Assembly: GCF_012641275.1 (NCBI RefSeq)
Contig: NZ_JABAIA010000001.1
Coordinates: 2,480,001-2,544,000, forward strand
Source of the DNA: Chitinophaga varians
GTDB lineage: Bacteria > Bacteroidota > Bacteroidia > Chitinophagales > Chitinophagaceae
Length of the DNA stretch: 64,000 nucleotides
Direction: 5' to 3'
The position numbers and the translations under genes are program-made. Below, piece after piece: positions 41,972 to 54,588 of this stretch (within the stretch, counting starts at the first letter, position 1; every line of letters starts with the position of its first letter). Below the pieces are notes generated by a model. The model had not been told where the DNA came from and ran no database searches. It was given only the letters and a program-made list of their open reading frames with translations.

Positions 41972-42646
41972 TCAGAGCAGGTAGAAGCAGGTGAATACGA
42001 ATACCCAAACCAGATCTACAAAGTGCCAGTAAAGACCTACTTTTTCCACCATTTCGTAGTGACCTCTTTCTTCGTAGGTACCTTTCAGTACGTTAGCGAG
42101 GATGATGATGTTCAGTACAACACCGGAGGTTACGTGCAGACCGTGGAAACCGGTAATGGTAAAGAAGAAGTTAGTAAAGTTGGTAGAAGCCATTGTACCG
42201 TCCACGTTGTGGAAAGGATTGCGGCCCCACCAGGCGCCTTCGTGGAACAGGTGTGTCCATTCCCATGCCTGACAGGCCAGGAAGCAGGCACCACCAACGA
42301 TAGTCCAGGTCAGCCATTTGGCAACAGCTTTTTTATCTCTCATGTGACCGGCATGAACGGCCAGTACCATGGTTACAGAGCTCATGATCAGGATAAAGGT
42401 CATCAAGCTCACGAATACCAGTGGCATGTTGGCATGGCCCATACCAGGGAAAGAGCGGAAAACCTCGTTCGGATCAGGCCAGGAAGTGCTGGAGAAGCGA
42501 ATAGTTCCGTAAGAAATCAGTAATGCTCCGAAAGTGAAGGCATCTGATATCAGGAAGTACCACATCATCAACTTGCCATAGCTCACATTAAAGGGAGAGT
42601 ATCCTCCGTCCCACCATTTTTTCTTCGCTGTAACTGCTGTGTCCAT
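41972..42646 (-). CDS. Cytochrome c oxidase subunit III (second copy)
   Basis: A 224-residue subunit III with about five helices. FFTITGFHGLHVTSGVVLNI and YWHFVDLVWVFVFTCFYLL are the family hallmarks. It carries the extra WEWTHLFHEGAWWGRNPFHN loop. It is the longer of two adjacent subunit III genes, separated by 27 bp. Both are normal in length and intact; two forms side by side are usual in Bacteroidota. Confidence 0.9.
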   Translation of the reverse strand: MDTAVTAKKKWWDGGYSPFNVSYGKLMMWYFLISDAFTFGALLISYGTIRFSSTSWPDPNEVFRSFPGMGHANMPLVFVSLMTFILIMSSVTMVLAVHAGHMRDKKAVAKWLTWTIVGGACFLACQAWEWTHLFHEGAWWGRNPFHNVDGTMASTNFTNFFFTITGFHGLHVTSGVVLNIIILANVLKGTYEERGHYEMVEKVGLYWHFVDLVWVFVFTCFYLL

Positions 42647-42673
42647 TGTTAGTTTTATAAAATTTTACAAAGT

Positions 42674-43240
42674 TTATCTCGCGATACTTAAAAAAATCAA
42701 CAGGTAGATCCACAGCACATCCACAAAATGCCAGTAGGTAGCGGCTACTTCGATGGGTACTGAGGAGTAGGTACGAATGCGGGTCCGGTAGGCCCTGGCA
42801 AACATGATGAGCAGTGCTACCACACCACCCAATACGTGCAACATGTGCACGCCTACGATAACATAAATAAACGAAGCGGAAACAGGCCCGTTGAGGGGAA
42901 GTCCGCTATTTTTCAATTGTGAAAAGCCAATCCATTGGCAAGCAGCGAAAATTACGCCCAGTAAGGCCGTAATGGTGATCAGCTGCTTGTAACGCTGCAT
43001 ATTTCTTTCCCTGAACTGTTTCAGGGCCAGGTGGACGGTCAGGCTGCTGAGTAAAATCACAGCAGTAGACAACCAGAAAATATGCGGCAGTTCAAATGCC
43101 AGCCAGTTAGCCTGCGATCTCTTCACAACGTATGCACTCGTAAATCCGATGAACATCATGGTAATACTACCCATTGCTATCCATAGGGAATACTTGTGCG
43201 GATGAATTTTCTTACGTTGTATGCTCATTGTATGCATCAC
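42674..43240 (-). CDS. Cytochrome c oxidase subunit III (first copy)
   Basis: A 188-residue subunit III-family protein with five helices and the motifs VGVHMLHVLGGVVALL and ATYWHFVDVLWIYLLIFL. It lies 14 bp downstream of the heme O synthase gene and just before the second subunit III. Both may sit in one oxidase. Confidence 0.88.
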   Translation of the reverse strand: MMHTMSIQRKKIHPHKYSLWIAMGSITMMFIGFTSAYVVKRSQANWLAFELPHIFWLSTAVILLSSLTVHLALKQFRERNMQRYKQLITITALLGVIFAACQWIGFSQLKNSGLPLNGPVSASFIYVIVGVHMLHVLGGVVALLIMFARAYRTRIRTYSSVPIEVAATYWHFVDVLWIYLLIFLSIAR

Positions 43241-43254
43241 TCCTTCTATTTCTT

Positions 43255-44169
43255 TTAGGCCTTGTCCAGCAGCTGTGCCAGCTGAACAATGGTCAGGTAA
43301 ATGTATGAACCAAACATCAGTTTACGTGCTGCCGGAACATCATTCTTTCTGTACAGGTTAATCGCGCGGTACAGGAAAAACACACCTGCCAGAATAGCCA
43401 CGATAGCGGAAATACCGCCTGTGATTTTGAGCAGGTAGGGTGCTACACCGGCAGGGATCAGTAACAGGGTATACATAACCGCCTGTAATGCGGTGAACTT
43501 GTTAGGTTCGCCATTGGCAGGCAGCAGTTTAAATCCTGCACGGGTATAGTCTTTATGTGCAATCCAGGCGATAGCCCAGAAGTGCGGGAACTGCCACAGG
43601 AACTGGATGGCAAACAGTGACCAACCGCCTTCGGAAAGGTTGTTGGCGCCTGCGGCCCAGCCAATGAGCAGCGGCATGGCGCCCGGAATGCCCCCAACCA
43701 GTACGGCCAGGGAGTTCCATTTTTTCCAGGGTGTATATACGAAACCGTACATCACCAGGGAGAAAAGGCTCAGGGCGGCGCTTAGCCAGTTAAAGCAATA
43801 ACCCATGATCAGGAAACCCGCTACACCGGTCACCGCAGCAACGATGATCGCTTCCGTTTCGCTCATCCTGCCGGAGGGCAGGGGGCGGGTGGCGGTGCGG
43901 GCCATCAGCTTATCGGTATTTTTTTCCCATATCTGGTTGATGGTATTGGCTGATCCGGAAACCAGCAAACCACCGGCAAATAACAAAAGAACTTTGATCA
44001 GGTCAAACTCCACACCCGGCACCAGCAGATAAGCTACCACAGATGAAAATACCACCATGAAGGTGAGATTAAACTTCATTAACTGAGAATAATCTTTCAC
44101 CTTACTCGCTACTGCATACGATGACGACAACTTTATGGAGTTTTCTTGCAACATTTTATTTCTATCCAC
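43255..44169 (-). CDS. ctaB: Protoheme IX farnesyltransferase (heme O synthase)
   Basis: A 304-residue UbiA-type prenyltransferase that adds farnesyl to heme b, the first step to heme A. The two Asp-rich prenyl-diphosphate sites are visible as NTINQIWEKNTDKLMARTATRP (split across about 77-98) and WAIAWIAHKDYTRAGF. Nine hydrophobic helices. It starts a sub-operon (ctaB, two subunit III, subunit IV, SCO) with a candidate promoter of its own. Confidence 0.93.
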   Translation of the reverse strand: MDRNKMLQENSIKLSSSYAVASKVKDYSQLMKFNLTFMVVFSSVVAYLLVPGVEFDLIKVLLLFAGGLLVSGSANTINQIWEKNTDKLMARTATRPLPSGRMSETEAIIVAAVTGVAGFLIMGYCFNWLSAALSLFSLVMYGFVYTPWKKWNSLAVLVGGIPGAMPLLIGWAAGANNLSEGGWSLFAIQFLWQFPHFWAIAWIAHKDYTRAGFKLLPANGEPNKFTALQAVMYTLLLIPAGVAPYLLKITGGISAIVAILAGVFFLYRAINLYRKNDVPAARKLMFGSYIYLTIVQLAQLLDKA

Positions 44170-44191
44170 ATCCCGGGTTTTAAATCCGGGA

Positions 44192-44199
44192 CAAATTTA
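44192..44199 (-). promoter_or_regulatory. Candidate -7 element of the ctaB sub-operon
   Basis: The minus strand reads TAAATTTG, a consensus match 23 bp upstream of the ctaB start, downstream of the coxA terminator hairpin. Confidence 0.5.
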
Positions 44200-44217
44200 C
44201 AAACATCACGGTGAACA

Positions 44218-44256
44218 AGATTCCGGAAAGCAGTTTATTTCTGCGCTCCGGAATCT
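44218..44256 (-). terminator. Hairpin after coxA
   Basis: AGATTCCGGA (44218-44227) pairs with TCCGGAATCT (44247-44256), with an inner GCAG/CTGC stem. It lies 12 bp past the coxA stop. Weak T content (TTGTTC), so termination may be partial. Confidence 0.55.
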
Positions 44257-44267
44257 CATCTTATAAG

Positions 44268-46079
44268 TTAGTGAGCTGACTCGTTAGGACCAATTGGTTC
44301 TGTCTGCGGGATGAAGTCTCTTCCATCCTTGCTGTAGTCATAAGCCCAGCGGTGAACTTCAGGAATTTCACCAGGCCAGTTGCCGTGACCCGGGTTGATC
44401 GGCGTAGTCCATTCCAGGGAGGTAGCTTTCCATGGGTTCTGTTCGGTCAGTTTTCTTCCTTTGAAAATGCTGTAGAAGAAGTTGAACACAAACAGCAGCT
44501 GTGTAGCAAATACCAGGATCACCACGATGCTGATAAACTGGTTCAGGCCACCGAACTGATTGAAGGAAGTCCAGCTGGAGTAGTCGAAATACCTTCTTGG
44601 CATACCGGCCATACCTTCGTAATGCATAGGCCAGAAGATCAGGTAAGCACCGATCAGGGTTACCCAGAAGTGGATATAGCCGATAGTATTGTTCATAAAG
44701 CGGCCATACATTTTCGGGAACCAGTGATAGATACCGGCGAACATACCGAAGAATGCGGACACACCCATTACAATGTGGAAGTGTGCGATTACAAAGTAGG
44801 TATCGTGCAGGTGAATATCGATAGAGGAGTTACCCAGCCAGATACCGGTCAGACCACCAGAGATGAAAGTGCTCACGAAACCGATAGAGAACAGGGACGC
44901 CGGCGTAAAGCGGATGTTACCTTTCCAGATGGTGGTGAGCCAGTTAAATACCTTGATGGCAGATGGCACCGCGATGAGGAGGGTGAGCAGTACGAAGAAG
45001 GCACCGAGGAATGGGTTCAGACCAGTAACGAACATGTGGTGAGCCCAAACCAGGAAGGCCAGGATACAGATAGCGAACAGGGAACCGATCATGGCGAGGT
45101 AGCCGAAGATAGGTTTACGGGAGCTAACTGCCAGTACTTCAGACACCATACCCATGGCAGGGAGAATGATGATGTATACTTCAGGGTGGCCCAGGAACCA
45201 GAACAAGTGCTGGTAGAGGATGGCGCTACCACCTTCGTTTGCCAGGGCTTTACCTGCGATAAAGATATCAGATAGATAGAAGCTGGTACCTGCGTGACGG
45301 TCGAACAACAAGAGAATGAAGCCGGACAGCAGAACAGGGAAAGACAATACGCCCAGTACAGCGGTAAAGAAGAATGACCAGATGGTTAAAGGCATTTTGG
45401 TCATGCTCATACCTTTGGTACGCATGTTCAGCAGGGTAGAGATGTAGTTCAGACCACCCAGCAGCTGCGAAACAACAAACAGCGCCATGGAAGTGAGCCA
45501 CAGGTCAACACCTATTTTAGAACCGATGGAAGCGTCTCCCAGTGCACTCAGCGGAGGGTACATGGTCCAACCGCCGGAAGCCGGTCCTGTCTGAACGAAC
45601 AGGGAAGCCATCATAACGAGGCTGGCCAGGAAGAAGAACCAGTAGCTCAGGCAGTTCATGAAAGGAGAAGCCATATCGCGGGCACCTACCTGCAGGGGAA
45701 TAAGCAGGTTGGAGAAGGTACCACTCAAACCAGCGGTCAATACAAAGAATACGAGGATAGTACCGTGCATTGTTACCAATGCATAGTAAGCTTCGGGAGT
45801 GATACGGCCACCTTTAGCCCAGTGACCCAGAATGCTTTCCAGCCAGGGGAAAGTAGCATCGGGAAAACCCAGTTGCAAACGGAACACCACAGAAAAGAAA
45901 GCACCGATGATAGCCCAAACGATACCGGTGATCAGGAATTGTTTGGCAATCATTTTATGATCAAGGCTGAATACATATTTCGAGATGAAATTGTCTTCAT
46001 GATGGTGCTCATGATCATGATGATCATGCGCGCCGTGCATTACCTCCTGTTGACTGTGCAATGTTGCTTCGTTACTCAT
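44268..46079 (-). CDS. coxA: Cytochrome c oxidase subunit I
   Basis: A 603-residue heme-copper oxidase subunit I with 12 helices. The CuB histidine and cross-linked tyrosine are in WFLGHPEVYIIILP; two further CuB ligands are in VWAHHMF; heme a and a3 ligands are in TYFVIAHFHIVMG; the low-spin heme ligand is in YYALVTMHGTILVFF. The N terminus (GAHDHHDHEHHHED) is strikingly His-rich. It reduces O2 to water and pumps protons. It follows coxB by 107 bp. Confidence 0.97.
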   Translation of the reverse strand: MSNEATLHSQQEVMHGAHDHHDHEHHHEDNFISKYVFSLDHKMIAKQFLITGIVWAIIGAFFSVVFRLQLGFPDATFPWLESILGHWAKGGRITPEAYYALVTMHGTILVFFVLTAGLSGTFSNLLIPLQVGARDMASPFMNCLSYWFFFLASLVMMASLFVQTGPASGGWTMYPPLSALGDASIGSKIGVDLWLTSMALFVVSQLLGGLNYISTLLNMRTKGMSMTKMPLTIWSFFFTAVLGVLSFPVLLSGFILLLFDRHAGTSFYLSDIFIAGKALANEGGSAILYQHLFWFLGHPEVYIIILPAMGMVSEVLAVSSRKPIFGYLAMIGSLFAICILAFLVWAHHMFVTGLNPFLGAFFVLLTLLIAVPSAIKVFNWLTTIWKGNIRFTPASLFSIGFVSTFISGGLTGIWLGNSSIDIHLHDTYFVIAHFHIVMGVSAFFGMFAGIYHWFPKMYGRFMNNTIGYIHFWVTLIGAYLIFWPMHYEGMAGMPRRYFDYSSWTSFNQFGGLNQFISIVVILVFATQLLFVFNFFYSIFKGRKLTEQNPWKATSLEWTTPINPGHGNWPGEIPEVHRWAYDYSKDGRDFIPQTEPIGPNESAH

Positions 46080-46185
46080 AATCGGTTCTGTTTATTAATA
46101 AACCAACGCCCGGGAAGTATCGCGTTTGTTAGTTTGTCTTTTATTATTGGTTAAGTACTGCGTCAAAAATTTCTTCTACACAAAA

Positions 46186-47226
46186 TTACGGCTTACCGAT
46201 ATTCGCTGCCACTGTTTTTTGTGTGCTGTCGGCCTTTGGCGCTTCAGCAGGAGCCGGGTGGGCCAGGCTGTACTGCAGCGGTTGTTTGGCAACCCAGGCG
46301 TCGTATTCTTCCTGAGTTTCAACAACAATCACGCCTCTCATAGAGTAGTGACCGGAACCACACATCTGATCGCAGGATATTTCGTAGGTGAAATCCGGGT
46401 TACCGGTTTTTTCCTTCATTTGTTTGGTGGTGAACTTAGGCGTAAACCACAGGGTGGTAGGGATACCGGGTACAGCGTCCATTTTCATACGGAACTGAGG
46501 TAAACCAACGTCGTGAATTACATCACGGGAACCGATTACGAATTTTACAGGTTTACCTACTACCAGGTGAACTTCAGTTGCCATGAAGTCGTCTTTGCCC
46601 AGTTGGTCGTCCCAATCCATACCCAGCGGGTTGCTGGCAGCTTCGTCGATTTTCTTGAAATCGCGGCGGCCGAGCGCACCGTCTTTACCCGGGTAGCGGA
46701 TGAGCCAGTTAAATTGTTTACCAGTGATTTCAACCACTGCTGCATCTTTCGGTGCATCAGAAGTCAGCTGGAACCAATGTTTCAGACCGAAAGCCACCAG
46801 AACTGTCAGTGCGATGGCCGGGATAACGGTCCAGATCACTTCCAGTTTGTTGTTATGCGGAAAATAAAATGCTTTGCGGCCTTCTTTTTCCTGGTATTTG
46901 AATGCGAACCAGAACAAAAGGATCTGCGTAGCCACGAACACGACACCGGTGATGGCGAGAGTTACATAGATGAGGGTATCTACACCTTCACCCTGCACAG
47001 AAGCAGATTCGCCCAGGATCTTGCCTTTCAGCAGATTATTACAATAATACACGCCGATGAGCCCCAGCACCAGGAATGCTATCAGCAGGAAACCATTGAT
47101 ACGGTTACTTTGCTGGCGCGCTTTCTTTTCTCCCTTCAATATGGACACATATTCGCTCGCCTTCGCAATCTGGAAGATGACTATGAATATGAGAACAATA
47201 ACTAAGACTGCTAAAAATCCTGACAT
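46186..47226 (-). CDS. coxB: Cytochrome c oxidase subunit II
   Basis: A 346-residue subunit II with two or three N-terminal helices (a first at about 3-18, then about 45-65 and 85-108) and a periplasmic cupredoxin domain. The CuA ligands are in ISCDQMCGSGHYSM (Cys, Cys, His and Met all present). No fused cytochrome c (no CxxCH), so electrons must come from a separate cytochrome, probably a domain of the act complex. Directly downstream of actF. Confidence 0.95.
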   Translation of the reverse strand: MSGFLAVLVIVLIFIVIFQIAKASEYVSILKGEKKARQQSNRINGFLLIAFLVLGLIGVYYCNNLLKGKILGESASVQGEGVDTLIYVTLAITGVVFVATQILLFWFAFKYQEKEGRKAFYFPHNNKLEVIWTVIPAIALTVLVAFGLKHWFQLTSDAPKDAAVVEITGKQFNWLIRYPGKDGALGRRDFKKIDEAASNPLGMDWDDQLGKDDFMATEVHLVVGKPVKFVIGSRDVIHDVGLPQFRMKMDAVPGIPTTLWFTPKFTTKQMKEKTGNPDFTYEISCDQMCGSGHYSMRGVIVVETQEEYDAWVAKQPLQYSLAHPAPAEAPKADSTQKTVAANIGKP

Positions 47227-47289
47227 TGCTATATGAAATAATTAAGTTATCTAATGCTTTTCTATTGCTAAATCTTCGTTATCACCATA

Positions 47290-48495
47290 TTAGGTGTGGT
47301 GAACAATACTTTCTTTCAGGTAAGGATGATTTTTCGGTACCAGCGGAGCTTTGGTCAGCGCGTTGGAAACCAGGAAAATAATCAGACCAACGAAGCCAGC
47401 GCCCAGACCCAGTTCATACCAGGGGAATACCAGGTGTTTGTAGGTGCCGGGGCCTACCATCTGCCAGAAATCGAGCCAGTGGCCGGCGATTACTACAACA
47501 GCGATGAAGGCTACGGAAGTATAGTTACGTTTGGTGTCTCTCTTCATGAGGAACAGCAACGGCGTAATAAAGTTGATCAGGAGGTTCAGGAAGAAGATAG
47601 GTCTCCATTCGCCCCATACGCGTGGCTGGAAGTATTCAGTTTCTTCCGGCATGTTAGCGTACCAGATCAGCATGTACTGGGAGAACCAGAGGTAAGTCCA
47701 GAAGATGCTGAAAGCAAAGATAAATTTACCCAGATCGTGCAGGTGCTCTTCATTCACATAAGTCAGGTAACCGTGTTTTTTCAGGTATACCACGAACAGT
47801 GCGATCAGGGACAGGCCTGATACCCAGCTGCTGGCGAAAGTATACCAGGAATACATGGTGGAGAACCAGTGTGCATCGATGCTCATTAACCAGATCCAGG
47901 GAGTGGTGGAGCCAACGCTCAGGGTGTAAATCACCAGGAAGCCACCGCACCAAACGGTATTTCTCCAGATGAGTTTGCGGCCGGTTTCAGGTTTCAGGTC
48001 CCAACCATCTTCTTCGATGGACATGTTGCGGAGTTTCAGGGTGAAGAAAATCCACAGGCCCAGGGTGAGGATGGTAGCGGTAGTATAGAATCCTTTGTTC
48101 AGGAAAGCGGATTTCCAGGTCAGGACTTTGTCTTCTGCTACATGATGTGCATTGATCCAGTGGTAGATGTGTTCTTTACCACCGAAAACGATGATCATCA
48201 CAATGATAAACAGCACAGCCGCCAAAGCAGGAACTGCCATGGAGATAGCTTCAGGAACGCGACGGAAGGCGATCTGCCAACCACCGTGCGCCAGTGTTGT
48301 GGCTGCAATAAAAAAGGTGCTGGCCAATGTAATCAGCAAAAAGAAGCTGCTGTTTTGCAACAGACCGGCCCAGAACCGTGTCGAATTCTCACCTTGAAAC
48401 GCAATTAATCCGATCAATAAAGTCAGCAAGCCCACGCCCATTAACACGAAGCTGGTCTTTTTTAATCTTGCCGGTACTACAAATTGGTCTTTCAT
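47290..48495 (-). CDS. actF: Alternative complex III subunit ActF
   Basis: A 401-residue integral membrane protein with ten predicted helices, related to NrfD/ActC. It is one of the two quinone-side membrane subunits of alternative complex III, which oxidises menaquinol and passes electrons toward cytochrome oxidase. Segments such as LMSIDAHWFSTMYSWYTF and FWTYLWFSQYMLIWYANMPEE are characteristic. Sixth gene of the act operon, directly before coxB, in keeping with the known ACIII-oxidase supercomplex of flavobacteria. Confidence 0.92.
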   Translation of the reverse strand: MKDQFVVPARLKKTSFVLMGVGLLTLLIGLIAFQGENSTRFWAGLLQNSSFFLLITLASTFFIAATTLAHGGWQIAFRRVPEAISMAVPALAAVLFIIVMIIVFGGKEHIYHWINAHHVAEDKVLTWKSAFLNKGFYTTATILTLGLWIFFTLKLRNMSIEEDGWDLKPETGRKLIWRNTVWCGGFLVIYTLSVGSTTPWIWLMSIDAHWFSTMYSWYTFASSWVSGLSLIALFVVYLKKHGYLTYVNEEHLHDLGKFIFAFSIFWTYLWFSQYMLIWYANMPEETEYFQPRVWGEWRPIFFLNLLINFITPLLFLMKRDTKRNYTSVAFIAVVVIAGHWLDFWQMVGPGTYKHLVFPWYELGLGAGFVGLIIFLVSNALTKAPLVPKNHPYLKESIVHHT

Positions 48496-48545
48496 TACTG
48501 TATATTAAAATACTTGTTTGAAATTCAGTTTTAACTCTCTCTAAC

Positions 48546-49154
48546 TTATTTAGCTTTTGCGCTGTCTGCTGCCGGAGCAGCTGCGGCTGCAGGCTGTGCA
48601 GCAGCACCAGGCTGTTTGCTCTTGATGTAAGCGGCTATCTTCCAGCGTTGTGCCCTGTCGAGCTGGCTGGCGTAGCTGCCCATCATGTTATAACCATAGG
48701 TCATTACGTGAAACAGGCGGCCTTCGGAGTAACCGGATTTAGCACCGGCTACCAGGTTGGCAGGAGCTGCAGAGTAAGGACCTTCGCCCCCTTTGTACAG
48801 CGGACCGTTACCATCCAGTGCAGTACCATGGCAGATACCGCAGTAAATATTAAATAAACGTTCACCTTCCTTCAGATCATCAGCGGTGATAGTCAGCGGA
48901 TTTTTCACCAGATTTGCCTGTGCCGTATCTGCTTCTTTCAGATGGTAAGGCAAAAGTTCACCTCTCTTAACTGTTCCGTCCACTGGCTTCAGACCTGCCA
49001 AACGAGCACTGTAAAACTCATACGCACGGGATTCATACATGTCGGGCATATAAATCCTGCCGGGCTTTCTGTTGTGCTCCCCTTTATTACAGGCTGCCAG
49101 GAAAGCTCCAGTTGCCAATGCGGCTACAATCAATATGTTAGAAGTCCTTTTCAT
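48546..49154 (-). CDS. actE: Alternative complex III monoheme cytochrome c subunit ActE
   Basis: A 202-residue lipoprotein-like cytochrome (signal ending AAFLAAC) with one heme site, YCGICHG (CxxCH at about 116-120), and a distal Met in MTYGYNMMGSY. The C terminus is an Ala/Pro-rich tail of low complexity. It is the monoheme periplasmic subunit of alternative complex III. Confidence 0.92.
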   Translation of the reverse strand: MKRTSNILIVAALATGAFLAACNKGEHNRKPGRIYMPDMYESRAYEFYSARLAGLKPVDGTVKRGELLPYHLKEADTAQANLVKNPLTITADDLKEGERLFNIYCGICHGTALDGNGPLYKGGEGPYSAAPANLVAGAKSGYSEGRLFHVMTYGYNMMGSYASQLDRAQRWKIAAYIKSKQPGAAAQPAAAAAPAADSAKAK

Positions 49155-49235
49155 CAGAAATTATTTATTCTAGCTTTCATTAGTTCTGCTTCCAGTATCT
49201 AATGGTTGCAACTGTATTTTTTTGCTGTTAATGTA

Positions 49236-49823
49236 TTAAGCGTTAACCGGACGAGCGTAAACGTCTTCGTCGTTCTTGTCATATCTGCCATACCACCAGC
49301 CGGCTTCTGCCCGCTGTTCATTGACATCATGCGCACCAGCTTCATTGAGGAAGCGTTTGATTTCTTCCGCATTGGATTTTTCGGTGAGCTCAATAACCAT
49401 TACAAACTTATCATCAGTCTGTCTTGGGTGGAAGATATGTTTCTTTACGCCTGGCATTAACTGGCAGAGATAACAGAATGTCATCACCATACCCACAGCG
49501 GCGAACAATACAGTCAGCTCGAAGGTAATGGGAATGAACGCTGGTAACGGGAAGTGTGGCTTACCACCGATGTTCAGCGGCCAGTCAACATTAAATACCC
49601 AGCTCATGAAAGTTAAAGCCGTGGTGGTACCAGTGATACCATATATGAAACCGGCTGTGTGCAGGCTGGTTTCCCTTAAACCCATCGCATGATCCAGGCC
49701 GTGAACAGGAAAAGGAGTGTATACATCGTGCAACTTGTAGCCAGCAGTGCGAACTTTTTTCACTGCCGGAAACAACACTGCCTCATCGTCAAACAAGCCT
49801 ACAACAAAATTTTTAACAGCCAT
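49236..49823 (-). CDS. actD: Alternative complex III subunit ActD (DUF3341)
   Basis: A 195-residue protein with an N-terminal soluble alpha/beta domain (VVGLFDDEAVLFPAVKKVR and VYTPFPVHGLDHAMGL) and two transmembrane helices (about 60-82 and 97-118), then a C-terminal ferredoxin-like part (KFVMVIELTEKSNAEEIKRF). DUF3341 defines ActD, a peripheral membrane subunit of the complex. Confidence 0.93.
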   Translation of the reverse strand: MAVKNFVVGLFDDEAVLFPAVKKVRTAGYKLHDVYTPFPVHGLDHAMGLRETSLHTAGFIYGITGTTTALTFMSWVFNVDWPLNIGGKPHFPLPAFIPITFELTVLFAAVGMVMTFCYLCQLMPGVKKHIFHPRQTDDKFVMVIELTEKSNAEEIKRFLNEAGAHDVNEQRAEAGWWYGRYDKNDEDVYARPVNA

Positions 49824-49871
49824 ATATTTAAAAATTCAAATTCCAATTAATTAATTCTGTCAATTCATCTA

Positions 49872-51314
49872 TTAGTGAGCATGTTCGTGGTGAACAGCTT
49901 TTGCAAATTGCTCTGCTGATTCTCCTTCGTACACTTCCATTTTCTCTTTGAAGTTCTCACCGGAAGTTTTCAGGATAGCCTTGATCTCAGCCACTGCAAT
50001 TACCGGGAAATATTTAGCGAACAGGAAGTAGCAGGTGAAGAACAGACCGAAGGTACCCATGTAGAAACCAACTTCTGGCCAGGATGGACGATAGTAAGAC
50101 CAGCTGGACGGCAGATAGTCGCGGTACAGGGAAGTACAGATGATCACGAAACGTTCGAACCACATACCGATGTTTACGATGATGGACATTACGAAAGTCA
50201 CCATCACGTTTCTTCTCATTTTACGGAACCAGAACACCTGCGGCGTGATTACGTTACAGGTCATCATGATCCAGTAAGACCAACCCAGCGGACCGGCAGC
50301 GCGGTATTTGAAGAAAGTAGCGAACTCGTAAGGGTTAGCACCGTACCATGCCATGAAGAGCTCAGTCAGGTAAGCGCAACCTACTACGGAACCTGTCAGT
50401 ACGATTACCTTGTTCATGGCTTCCATGTGGCCCAGGGTAATGTATTCTTCCAGGTGTAATATTTTACGGGTGATGATCAGCAGTGTTTGTACCATCGCGA
50501 AACCAGAGAAGATCGCACCCGCCACAAAGTAAGGAGGGAAGATGGTAGTATGCCAGCCGGGAATAACAGAGGTAGCAAAGTCAAAAGATACGATGGTGTG
50601 TACAGACAGTACCAGCGGAGTGGATAAACCTGCCAGTACCAGTGACAGCGCCTCGTGACGTTGCCAGTGTTTGGTAGAACCTGTCCAGCCGAAAGCAGCC
50701 ACACCGTATAACAGCTTGCGCAGTTTGGTTTTAGCCCTGTCACGGATGGTGGCGAAGTCCGGAATCAGGCCGGAGTACCAGAACAACAGTGATACGGTGA
50801 AGTAAGTGGAGATCGCGAATACGTCCCACAGCAGCGGAGAGTTAAAGTTAACCCATACCGGACCGCGGGTGTTAGGATAAGGCAGGATAAAGAATGCCAT
50901 CCATACACGGCCCATGTGAATGATCGGGAACTGGCCGGCGCACATTACCGCGAAGATGGTCATCGCTTCTGCCGCACGGTTCACCCCTGTACGCCATCCC
51001 TGACGGAACAGCAGGAGGATGGCCGAAATCAGGGTACCGGCGTGACCGATACCTACCCACCATACGAAGTTGGTAATGTCCCAACCCCAGCCGATGGTTT
51101 TGTTCAGATTCCAAACACCCACACCGAAATAAATTTGCCAAAACACTGAAAATGCGCCGAAGCCCAACAGTGACAGTGATATTAAAAAGCCTACATACCA
51201 CAATTTACCAGGCTTCCCTTCAATGGGACTAATGATATCTTCCGTTACCTGGTGATAATCCTTAACCCCGTCAACTAAAGGTTCTCTCAGTGTGGATTCG
51301 TATTTTAAACTCAT
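49872..51314 (-). CDS. actC: Alternative complex III membrane subunit ActC (NrfD family)
   Basis: A 480-residue polytopic protein of the NrfD/PsrC family with ten predicted helices and a long C-terminal cytoplasmic tail. Typical segments are WGWDITNFVWWVGIGHAGTL, SVHTIVSFDFATSVIPGWHT and PYFVAGAIFSGFAMV. It carries a quinol-binding site next to ActB and is the counterpart of ActF. 49 bp upstream of actD. Confidence 0.95.
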   Translation of the reverse strand: MSLKYESTLREPLVDGVKDYHQVTEDIISPIEGKPGKLWYVGFLISLSLLGFGAFSVFWQIYFGVGVWNLNKTIGWGWDITNFVWWVGIGHAGTLISAILLLFRQGWRTGVNRAAEAMTIFAVMCAGQFPIIHMGRVWMAFFILPYPNTRGPVWVNFNSPLLWDVFAISTYFTVSLLFWYSGLIPDFATIRDRAKTKLRKLLYGVAAFGWTGSTKHWQRHEALSLVLAGLSTPLVLSVHTIVSFDFATSVIPGWHTTIFPPYFVAGAIFSGFAMVQTLLIITRKILHLEEYITLGHMEAMNKVIVLTGSVVGCAYLTELFMAWYGANPYEFATFFKYRAAGPLGWSYWIMMTCNVITPQVFWFRKMRRNVMVTFVMSIIVNIGMWFERFVIICTSLYRDYLPSSWSYYRPSWPEVGFYMGTFGLFFTCYFLFAKYFPVIAVAEIKAILKTSGENFKEKMEVYEGESAEQFAKAVHHEHAH

Positions 51315-51431
51315 ATTCTATAAGCTTTTAGCTGCTAGCTTCTAGCTACTAGCCCTTGTCTTTTGTTATGATCTCAGATTCTGTAACTTCTTTTGTTATT
51401 TTTCTCCTTTAACGTTACCTGTTAAAAGATC

Positions 51432-54494
<3,063 letters not shown>

Positions 54495-54543
54495 GTTATA
54501 TTAACGAGTTACGTTTATAAATTTTGATATCTTCTGAAACAGG

Positions 54544-54573
54544 TCATGATTTTCTGTAAGCAGAAAATCATGA
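54544..54573. other. Perfect 13 bp hairpin between actA and actB
   Basis: TCATGATTTTCTG (54544-54556) and CAGAAAATCATGA (54561-54573) flank a 4-base loop in the 94 bp actA-actB gap. On the minus strand CCTGTTTC follows, too poor in T for a strong terminator. It could set the ratio of ActA to the other subunits by mRNA protection or partial termination. Confidence 0.6.
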
Positions 54574-54588
54574 CGCGTTAAATCCTTT

